DNA of 64,000 nucleotides, taken from positions 1 through 64,000 of the forward strand of contig JBEKHT010000001.1 in the NCBI GenBank assembly GCA_050012135.1. The letters are read 5' to 3'. The notes under the pieces were generated by a model. That model worked only from the letters and a program-made list of their open reading frames with translations, did no database searches and was not told the origin of the DNA. The translations under genes and the position numbers were made by a program. Shown here piece by piece: positions 57,608 to 64,000 of this stretch. Position 1 is the first letter of the stretch, and every line of letters starts with the position of its first letter. The DNA comes from JBEKHT01 sp050012135 (lineage in GTDB: Bacteria; Chloroflexota; Anaerolineae; Anaerolineales; RBG-16-64-43).

Positions 57608-58399
57608 ATGACCAGTAGCCACCTTGCGATGGCGCCGCAAGACGCCGCGGAACGCCGTCGTTTTGAGAATGAACTGCAGCGCATCATTGCGGCCGGACAA
57701 GAAGGCCATGTGGTCATGCGGGTGCTTGGATCCCTGGCTTTTCAACTCCATTGCCCCAAGTACGGCTACCTCCAACAAAAGCTGGGTCGCGCCTACACGG
57801 ACATTGATTTCGCGGCCTACGGCCGCGAGGCCGGGGGAGTGCGGGCCTTGATGGCTGGCCTGGGATACTCCGACAACCGGGAGGTCTTCGTGGTTTCCGA
57901 AGGCGCCCGCGCCATCTTCGACAACCCGAAACTTGGCCTGCACGTCGATGTGTTTTACGATCGGCTCGATTTCTGCCATATCATTTCGTGGGCTGGCCGA
58001 CTCGAGGTCGATACCCCGACGATCCCCCTGGCGGAGATGTTCCTCGAGAAAATGCAAATCGTGCGCATCAACGAGAAGGACATCATTGACACGATCATGC
58101 TGATTCTCGAGCATCCGTTTGGGGTCGGCGACGAAGAAGCGATCAACATGGCCCACGTGTCCCGGCTTTGCGCCTCCGATTGGGGCCTCTGGCGGACCGT
58201 GACGATGAACCTGCAGAAGGTCGCCCGGTTGGCGCCGGGCTACGATCAGCTGGAGCAGGACCACAAGAGGCGGGTTGACGAGCAGGTCCAGTCGGCGCTG
58301 GCCGCTATCGAGGCCGAGCCGAAAACGATGGCCTGGAGGTTGCGATCCCGGGTAGGCGATCGGGTAAAGTGGTACAAGGACGTGGATGAGGTGGAATAG
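57608..58399 (+). CDS. Nucleotidyltransferase-fold protein (AbiEii-like)
   Basis: About 263 residues with the polymerase-beta-type pattern: VMRVLGSLAFQLHC (hGS), RAYTDIDFAAYG (DxD) and LHVDVFYD (third Asp). These are the three catalytic acids of nucleotidyltransferases. The rest is helical and unfamiliar. It could be a stand-alone nucleotidyltransferase or an AbiEii-like relative; no antitoxin partner gene is seen next to it. ATG 57608 has GAGG upstream; ATG 57593 is possible. Confidence 0.65.
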   Translation: MTSSHLAMAPQDAAERRRFENELQRIIAAGQEGHVVMRVLGSLAFQLHCPKYGYLQQKLGRAYTDIDFAAYGREAGGVRALMAGLGYSDNREVFVVSEGARAIFDNPKLGLHVDVFYDRLDFCHIISWAGRLEVDTPTIPLAEMFLEKMQIVRINEKDIIDTIMLILEHPFGVGDEEAINMAHVSRLCASDWGLWRTVTMNLQKVARLAPGYDQLEQDHKRRVDEQVQSALAAIEAEPKTMAWRLRSRVGDRVKWYKDVDEVE

Positions 58400-58452
58400 C
58401 CGCCGGACCGTGTTCGCCGGTTAGGCGAAGCCCCTGGCGGGGAGGGAAGGCC

Positions 58453-59259
58453 ATGGATAAGACCGTTCGCGATCTCATGCACCGGGGCTTGATCACCTGT
58501 CCAGCCGATACCCCCTTGGGGCAGGTCGCGCAGCTTCTGGATCATTATCATATCCACGCCCTGTTGGTCGCGGACGGGACCGGGCGGCCGGTGGGCATCC
58601 TCACGGATTTCGACCTCTTGGCGGGCGAGTGGCTTTCCAGCAACTCCGAAAGCCTGGCGGCGATGCGCAAGATGACCGCGGGTGAACTGATGACCACTCC
58701 GCTCAACAAGGTGAGGGCCGAGCTCTCGGCTTGCGAGGCGGCTGGTCTCATGCGCCGCCAGGGAGTCAGCCGGCTGGTGGTGGAAGAGGGCGGCCAGCCG
58801 GTCGGGGTGATCTCCACCTCCGACCTGGTGGGAGGCATGGTCCAAGAGCGTGATCTAGAACGGCGGACCGTGGCCGATGTGATGTCCCGCTGCATGCTCA
58901 TCTGTCGCGAAGAGACCCCGCTCCATGTCGTTGCGCGCGGGATGACGGACGCCCGGTACCGTTCCGTAATTGTGGTTGACTCCCAGGGGCGCCCCTTGGG
59001 GGTGGTGAGTGGGCTGGACATGCTGGCCTATTGCGAGAGGCAGCAGGTCGACCGCACGGCCGGAGAGGCGATGCACCCCATGCTGACCGTCCATTCAAAT
59101 GCCAGCCTGCGGGAGGCCGCCAACAAGATGATTCAGCATCATCACCACCGCTTGGTAGTGGTTGATCCCCATGAAGCCGAGACGATCCCCTTGGGGGTTA
59201 TTTCTTCCTTCGACATTGTCGAGGAGATGGCTCAGCCCGGCTCGGCCTGGCAGCGATAG
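58453..59259 (+). CDS. Protein with four CBS domains
   Basis: 268 residues made of two Bateman modules (four CBS motifs). Landmarks are VRDLMHRGLITCPADTPLGQVAQLL, TAGELMTTPLNKVRAELSACEAAGLM, VADVMSRCMLICREETPLHVVARGM and AGEAMHPMLTVHSNASLREAANKM. CBS pairs bind adenine nucleotides such as ATP, AMP or SAM. The gene has GGAGGGAAGG just before ATG 58453. It may sense energy or SAM for the neighbouring methyl-group genes (inference). Confidence 0.88.
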   Translation: MDKTVRDLMHRGLITCPADTPLGQVAQLLDHYHIHALLVADGTGRPVGILTDFDLLAGEWLSSNSESLAAMRKMTAGELMTTPLNKVRAELSACEAAGLMRRQGVSRLVVEEGGQPVGVISTSDLVGGMVQERDLERRTVADVMSRCMLICREETPLHVVARGMTDARYRSVIVVDSQGRPLGVVSGLDMLAYCERQQVDRTAGEAMHPMLTVHSNASLREAANKMIQHHHHRLVVVDPHEAETIPLGVISSFDIVEEMAQPGSAWQR

Positions 59260-59370
59260 TCAGGCGGCACGTGGCAGGCGGGAGAGGATGAGGGTAGCCT
59301 CCCGGGGGCCAGACAGCTTGGCGCGAGTCCCGCAGTGGAGGGGTCGCATGGATCTGAAGGTGACCTCCCT

Positions 59371-59520
59371 ATGAAGGTGGTGTCTGACCTTCGCGAAGCC
59401 AAGAGGGGCGGGCTGCCGATGGGCATCTCCAAGCCCGACTTGGACTTTCAGGGGTACGCCCGGAAGCCCATCGATCGAAGGGAACAAGCGCTGCCATCTC
59501 TGCCGGAATTCATGGCCTGA
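59371..59520 (+). CDS. Candidate 49-residue small ORF before the FAD/GcvT gene
   Basis: Open from ATG 59371 to TGA 59518-59520. AAGGTGA lies seven bases before the ATG. Its stop overlaps the AGGAGG site of the next gene, so the two would be coupled. The product is basic and shows no known domain. It may be a leader peptide or a small subunit; the composition does not prove it. Confidence 0.35.
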   Translation: MKVVSDLREAKRGGLPMGISKPDLDFQGYARKPIDRREQALPSLPEFMA

Positions 59521-59531
59521 GGAGGTTGTGG

Positions 59532-61967
59532 ATGTCTTCTGAACTTCCGTCACACGCTCGCGTCGTGATCATCGGAGGAGGGGTGGGGGGAGCCAGCATT
59601 GCCTATCATCTCACCCTGATGGGATGGAAGGACGTGGTCGTGCTGGAACGAGGCGAGCTGACTTGTGGCTCCACCTGGCACTCGGCGGGTCTGGTTGGCC
59701 AACTACGCTCCGATTTCAACCTGACCCGCATGATGAAGTACAGCACCGAACTCTACAGCCGGCTGAAGGAGGAGACCGGACAGGATACCGGGTGGCGAGA
59801 GGTCGGAGGGATCCGGCTCGCTTCGTCCGCGGAGCGCATGCAGGAGCTCAAGAGACAGGTGGGCTACTCCCGCTCCTTCGGCATGCCCCTGGAGCTGATC
59901 ACGCCGAATGAGGCCAAGAAGCTCTTTCCCCTGATCAACTTGGAGGGCGTGCTGGGGGCGGTGTATACGCCGACCGACGGTTCGATCGATCCGACCGGCT
60001 TGACCATGGCCTTGGTGGCCGGTGCCAAAAACCGAGGGGCGCGTTTCTTCACCCAAACCAAGGTGACGGGGATTCACGTGACCAATGGGCGGGTGGAGGA
60101 AGTAGTCACCGCCCGAGGATCCATCCGGGCGGAGGTCGTGGTCAATGCGGCGGGACAGTGGGGTGGCCAGATCGGGCGTATGGTGGGAGTAACCTTGCCG
60201 GTCGTGCCGATGGCCCACCTCTATCTGATCACCAAACCGATCGAGGGCGTGCAGCACGACTTTCCCACCTTGCGCGACCCGGATCTGCTCGTGTACTGGC
60301 GGGAGGAGGTCGGGGGGCTGGTCACGGGAGGGTACGAGCGCCTGCCCGAGCCGTACGGGCTGGGGGGAATCCCAGACGACTTTCAATTCAAGTTGCTGCC
60401 TCCCGACTGGGACCGATTCACCCCGCTGATGGAAAACTCGATCCGCCGCGTGCCGGCCGTGGAGCAGGCGGAGATAGTCCAGTTGCTCAACGGGCCGGAG
60501 GGGTTCACCCCGGATGGCGAGTTCCTCCTGGGCCCCACCTCGGTCAAGGGCTTCTGGGTGGCCTGCGCCTTCTGTGCTCATGGGCTGGCGGGAGCGGGTG
60601 GGATCGGCAAGGCCATGGCGGAATGGATCATCGATGGGACTCCCGAGTGGGACACATGGCGCCTCGACGTGCGCCGCTTCGGGCCCAATTACGCCAGCCG
60701 CGACTACATTGTGGCGCGCACGATCGAAACCTACAGCAAATACTACGACATCCACTACCCGGGCGAAGAGCGCGAATCGGTCCGAAACCTGCGCCTCTCC
60801 CCCGCCTATGAATCGCAACGGACGCTCGGGGCCAGCTTCGGAGAGAAGTTCGGCTGGGAGCGACCCAACTGGTACAGCTCCTACGAGGGCCAGGCCAAGC
60901 ATGGCTATGAGCCCAAGGGCTGGGCCCGCGTGTACTGGTCTCCGGCCATTGGGGTGGAGCACCTGGGAACCCGCGAGCGGGCTGGCCTCTTCGATGAGAG
61001 TTCCTTCAGCAAGATTGAGGTGCGCGGGCCGGGCGCACTGAAGCTATTGCAGTATCTTTGTGACAACGACCTGGACAAACCGGTGGGCAGCGTGGTGTAC
61101 ACCTCGATGCTCAATGCGCGCGGAGGCATCGAGTGCGACTTCACCATCACCCGCACCGCGGAGGACCGCTTCCTGATCGTGACGGGGACGGCCTTTGGAC
61201 AGCATGACCTGGGGTGGATCCAACTGCACATCCCGGAACAGGACGGGGTATGGGTGGAAGATGTGACCTCCTCCTATGCCTGCATCGGCCTGTGGGGTCC
61301 GAAAGCCAGGACGGTGCTCGCGCAGGTATGCAAGGACGATGTCTCCAATGAGGGTTTCCCCTACATGACGGCCAAGCGCATTGCGGTAGGGGACGTGCCG
61401 GTCTGGGCCCTGCGGGTCACCTACGTCGGCGAACTCGGCTGGGAATTCTACGGCCCCATCGAATACGGCCGGCGGCTGTGGGACACGCTCTGGAAGGCCG
61501 GCGAGCCAGAGGGCATCGTCGCCGCCGGCTACCGGGCCATCGACAGCCTGCGCCTGGAGAAGGGCTACCGCTATTGGGGAGCGGACATCAACCCGGACTA
61601 CACCCCGTACGAGGCGGGCATGGGCTTCGCGGTCAAGCTGGACAAAGGCGATTTCCTGGGGAGGGAGGCTCTCCTCCGACAGAAAGCCGAGGGCCCCAAG
61701 CAGAAGCTGTGCTGCCTGACGATTGCCGATGCAACCCGGGTGGCCCTGGGCAACGAGCCCATTCGCAGCCAGGACAAGGTGGTGGGCTGGGTGACCTCGG
61801 GAGGCTATGGGTACTCGGTCGGCAAGAGCATCGCCTACGGATACCTGCCGGCGGGACTGGCCAAGCCGGGCACGGATCTGGAGATTGAGCTCTTCGGGGA
61901 GTGGCTGAAGGCGAGGGTGGAACGCGAACCCCTTTGGGATCCGAAGGGGGAGCGGATTCGGGCCTAG
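59532..61967 (+). CDS. FAD-dependent oxidoreductase with GcvT domain, covalent-flavin His present
   Basis: 811 residues of the dimethylglycine/sarcosine dehydrogenase type. The FAD motif VVIIGGGVGGASIAYHL is followed by CGSTWHSAGLVGQLRSD, in which the His of WHSAG is the one that covalently holds FAD in mammalian relatives. The C-terminal half is GcvT-like (GYRAIDSLRLEKGYRYWGADI, GYGYSVGKSIAYGYLP). It should release a methyl group as methylene-THF. AGGAGG lies six bases before ATG 59532. It is the plus-strand paralogue of the 50820-53246 gene. Confidence 0.9.
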   Translation: MSSELPSHARVVIIGGGVGGASIAYHLTLMGWKDVVVLERGELTCGSTWHSAGLVGQLRSDFNLTRMMKYSTELYSRLKEETGQDTGWREVGGIRLASSAERMQELKRQVGYSRSFGMPLELITPNEAKKLFPLINLEGVLGAVYTPTDGSIDPTGLTMALVAGAKNRGARFFTQTKVTGIHVTNGRVEEVVTARGSIRAEVVVNAAGQWGGQIGRMVGVTLPVVPMAHLYLITKPIEGVQHDFPTLRDPDLLVYWREEVGGLVTGGYERLPEPYGLGGIPDDFQFKLLPPDWDRFTPLMENSIRRVPAVEQAEIVQLLNGPEGFTPDGEFLLGPTSVKGFWVACAFCAHGLAGAGGIGKAMAEWIIDGTPEWDTWRLDVRRFGPNYASRDYIVARTIETYSKYYDIHYPGEERESVRNLRLSPAYESQRTLGASFGEKFGWERPNWYSSYEGQAKHGYEPKGWARVYWSPAIGVEHLGTRERAGLFDESSFSKIEVRGPGALKLLQYLCDNDLDKPVGSVVYTSMLNARGGIECDFTITRTAEDRFLIVTGTAFGQHDLGWIQLHIPEQDGVWVEDVTSSYACIGLWGPKARTVLAQVCKDDVSNEGFPYMTAKRIAVGDVPVWALRVTYVGELGWEFYGPIEYGRRLWDTLWKAGEPEGIVAAGYRAIDSLRLEKGYRYWGADINPDYTPYEAGMGFAVKLDKGDFLGREALLRQKAEGPKQKLCCLTIADATRVALGNEPIRSQDKVVGWVTSGGYGYSVGKSIAYGYLPAGLAKPGTDLEIELFGEWLKARVEREPLWDPKGERIRA

Positions 61968-62060
61968 CAGGATGCTGATATATTCCCTTTCGCCGGGGGC
62001 GTCGGGCGCAGGTGCGCCCTGGCCCGGCGGAGATGAGGCAAGACGTAGGAGGAAAAGGAA

Positions 62061-63269
62061 ATGACCGAGAGTGTGGTGGAAAGGCTGCAGAAGACCAATC
62101 CGGACATGGAGATTTGGTGGGATTCATCTCCTTTGGTGTTCAACCCGTGGGTGAAAAAGATGGTGGAGGCCGCTCCGGCTGGCCAGAAGAAGGAGCTGGA
62201 GGCGCAGCTCAAGCGCCTGATCCTCTGGGAAGATCTTCCCCGGAGTGTAATCCGCGGATGCACGACGAACCCTCCGCTTTCGCTCGCCGCCATTAAGTCC
62301 GACCCCAGCTTTTGGGAAAAGTGGGTGGACGACCGGATTCGCTCCACTCCGGGGATCACGCTGAAGGAGCTGTGGTGGATCACTTATAAGGAAGCGATCC
62401 GGCGCGGGGCGGAGATGCTGCTGCCCATTTACGAGGCCTCGGCGGGACGGTTTGGGTGGATCTCGGGCCAGTTGGATCCGCGTCTCTTCACCGAGGTGGA
62501 CCAGATGCGCCCCCAGGCCGATGAGCTGCATGCCATCTCGCCGAATGTGATGATCAAGGTTCCGGCCAGCCAGCAGGGCCCGGAGGTGGTCAAGTACCTT
62601 ACCTCCAAGGCGATCTCCACGAACGTGACCACTTGCTTTACCCTGCCGCAGATCATGGCGGTGGCGCGCGCGGCCCAGGAGGGGGTGGAGGAGGCCAAGA
62701 AGAACAAGGTCGACCTATCCCGCTGGCGGGCGGTGATCACCCATATGCTGGGACGGCTCACCGAGCGAGAAGTGATCTGGGAGCAGGCGGCCTACTATCG
62801 GGTGAATTGGACCGAGGCCGACCGGCGCTGGTTCGGCCTGGGGGTCTTCAAACGGGCCTACCAGTTGCTCAAAGAAGGGGCCTACCCCAGCAAGATGCTG
62901 CTGTGCTCGGTGCGACCGGGGCCGCTCGTCAACGGCAAGCAGCGCTTTTGGGACATTCAGGAGCTGGCGGGGGGGGACATTGTCTACACCCTGCCCCCCT
63001 ATGCCCTGGAGCCCATGTTCGCGCTGGGGGATCTTCTGGACTTCCGGGAGGGGGCCATTGAAGACCCGATCCCCGAGTCGACGGTCGAGAAGATTTACCA
63101 GATGCCCTACACCCTGCAGGCCTACGAACCCAATGGGCTGGCGCTGGATCAGTTCAACACCCACCCGGCGACGATTTACACGGTGGGGGAGTTTTCCAAG
63201 GCCGTCCAAGGGGTGGAGGAATTTTGCTCGAGCCGCCTGAAGGCCGCCAAGGTGCCGGTGGGGGCCTGA
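62061..63269 (+). CDS. Transaldolase-family protein
   Basis: 402 residues, with the transaldolase motif VIRGCTTNPPLSLAA, the Schiff-base lysine in VMIKVPASQQGPEVVK, and STNVTTCFTLPQIMAVARAAQEG. It is longer than the usual 220-residue form and has an extra C-terminal part. It should cleave or transfer a three-carbon aldol unit, though the substrate may differ here. AGGAGGAAAAGGA lies before ATG 62061. Confidence 0.85.
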   Translation: MTESVVERLQKTNPDMEIWWDSSPLVFNPWVKKMVEAAPAGQKKELEAQLKRLILWEDLPRSVIRGCTTNPPLSLAAIKSDPSFWEKWVDDRIRSTPGITLKELWWITYKEAIRRGAEMLLPIYEASAGRFGWISGQLDPRLFTEVDQMRPQADELHAISPNVMIKVPASQQGPEVVKYLTSKAISTNVTTCFTLPQIMAVARAAQEGVEEAKKNKVDLSRWRAVITHMLGRLTEREVIWEQAAYYRVNWTEADRRWFGLGVFKRAYQLLKEGAYPSKMLLCSVRPGPLVNGKQRFWDIQELAGGDIVYTLPPYALEPMFALGDLLDFREGAIEDPIPESTVEKIYQMPYTLQAYEPNGLALDQFNTHPATIYTVGEFSKAVQGVEEFCSSRLKAAKVPVGA

Positions 63270-63277
63270 TGGTCTGA

Positions 63278-63302
63278 GGCCGGCGGGCTTGCCGCCAAGG
63301 CC
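63278..63302 (+). terminator. Hairpin after the transaldolase gene
   Basis: GGCC-GGCGG (63278-63286) pairs with CCGCC-AA-GGCC (63292-63302) across a 5-base loop and a 2-base bulge. No clear T-run follows, so this is a weak terminator candidate. Confidence 0.35.
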
Positions 63303-63771
63303 AAGCGTTGACCGCTCGAGCGTGAAGGCACGCGCCCTGCCACGGACGGCATGGGTTTGGATGGAAGGACGGATTCTATTTGGGCCCAGCCTGTGGACTC
63401 CAGGCGGAGTGCGCCCAAGGCGGGCGATTAAGGCAAGATTACGTCATCCAGTCAGCGTACATTCTTGAATGACATTTGTCTACCGGCCAGGATGCGATCG
63501 GCACGGTTGCTAAGGTGGGTCAATTGATATAGACTTAGCCGCACGGAGGGAGGTCGGAGCGGGTGGTAGAAACGTTGTCGGCCCCTCCGGGTGCGGGGGA
63601 AGGAGGATGAGAGGCCCCAGCGAACGGATCTTCCCAGATCACAAACAGTCGTTCTTTCAAAAGGAATTGTCGCTCTCGCACTTTGCGCCGAACGGTGTGC
63701 GAGGTTCCGGCGACAGCCACTTGGAGCCCTCACGGTTCCAAGACCGATTGAGCAAGGAGGAGATCTAGTCT
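63303..63771. other. Intergenic region before the ABC substrate-binding gene
   Basis: About 470 bases without a credible gene. Base composition drops towards AT around 63430-63540, where promoter-like TATAGA and the short inverted TCAATTGA sequence occur, but no well-spaced -35/-10 pair is convincing. The only clear element is the AAGGAGG ribosome site close to ATG 63772. Confidence 0.4.
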
Positions 63772-64000
63772 ATGTCAACCAAGAAGATGGTTTGGGCAGT
63801 GATGGCGTTGGCCATCGTCCTGGCGGCGTGCGCGCCAGCCGCCACGGCGGTTGCGCCGATTGTGGAGACTGTTGCGCCGATCGTTCAGACCGTTGTGGTT
63901 CCCGCCACCCCCGGGCCGACCCCAACCGCGAACCCGATGGATGCGCTGATCGCCGCGTGCAAGCAGGAGGGTGCGGTTACTCTCATCGCCGACCCGCGCG
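63772..64000 (+). CDS. ABC transporter substrate-binding lipoprotein (partial)
   Basis: The first 76 residues are seen. A signal peptide with lipobox (VLAACAP) and a Thr/Pro spacer are followed by ALIAACKQEGAVTLIADPR, the early strand and helix of bacterial solute-binding proteins of the iron/spermidine type. AAGGAGG is about 12 bases upstream. The gene runs off the window. It may take up the substrate for the preceding demethylation genes. Confidence 0.72.
   Translation, partial: MSTKKMVWAVMALAIVLAACAPAATAVAPIVETVAPIVQTVVVPATPGPTPTANPMDALIAACKQEGAVTLIADPR

Overview
This 64 kb window is GC-rich chromosomal DNA from a bacterium that is most likely a member of the Chloroflexota (Anaerolineae-like). 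The clues are an oversized SecA, lipoproteins with Thr/Pro-rich linkers and an NBR1-type Ig-like domain, tandem M42 peptidases, and a CoaE-GNAT fusion. This placement is an inference from protein character; no rRNA gene is present. I saw no mobile element, CRISPR array or rRNA operon. Coding density is high except for one stretch of about 1 kb (26.8-27.9 kb).

Layout. 1-4.1 kb is the translation/transcription cluster tuf-rpmG-tRNA(Trp)-secE-nusG-rplK-rplA-(L10 leader)-rplJ-rplL, closed by a terminator; rpoBC does not follow. 4.2-6.1 kb carries miaB and a small hotdog thioesterase on the minus strand. 6.2-10.1 kb holds a PBP1-like protein that has lost its active-site motifs and an NBR1-Ig lipoprotein. 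10.2-15.8 kb is a minus-strand series: a membrane-anchored Thr/Pro protein, three M42 peptidase paralogues (the last apparently dead), ubiX, a PNPOx-like protein and a SAM methyltransferase. 16.1-25.5 kb runs on the plus strand: B12-binding mutase subunit, meaB, GNAT, PRPP synthetase, a 1377-residue SecA, a HicB-DinB fusion and a metallo-beta-lactamase-fold hydrolase. 25.5-33.3 kb has a phosphodiester-glycosidase-like exoprotein, the gene-poor stretch, a GltD-like oxidoreductase, a PP2C-like membrane protein and coaE-GNAT. 33.4-38 kb is a minus-strand envelope-stress-like group (lipoprotein, ECF sigma, anti-sigma, bactofilin-like membrane protein) plus an S1 protein.

38.2-40.3 kb encodes a chelatase AAA+ subunit (ChlI-like). 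Its 3' end has a run of nine A containing the slippery heptamer A AAA AAG. The VWA half of ChlD continues in the -1 frame with no start codon of its own near the junction. This looks like a programmed-frameshift gene making both the small and the medium chelatase subunits.

40.3-63.3 kb is the metabolic centre of the window: a C1/methylated-amine island. A GntR regulator with a palindrome at its own start precedes a nine-gene plus-strand run: MttB-type methyltransferase, RACo-like corrinoid reactivase, corrinoid protein, homocysteine-methyltransferase-like protein, DUF1638, a PF13769-type small protein, MTHFR C-terminal-domain protein, MetF and a methyl-THF:corrinoid methyltransferase. Downstream are a choline-kinase-like protein, two large FAD/GcvT (dimethylglycine/sarcosine dehydrogenase-type) oxidoreductases, an APC permease, a DeoR regulator, a metallophosphoesterase, a nucleotidyltransferase-fold protein, a CBS protein, a transaldolase-family protein and the start of an ABC substrate-binding lipoprotein. 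Together they suggest uptake and stepwise demethylation of a methylated amine such as glycine betaine. Methyl groups would pass through a corrinoid to THF and oxidative demethylation would complete the route; the actual substrate cannot be read from the sequence.
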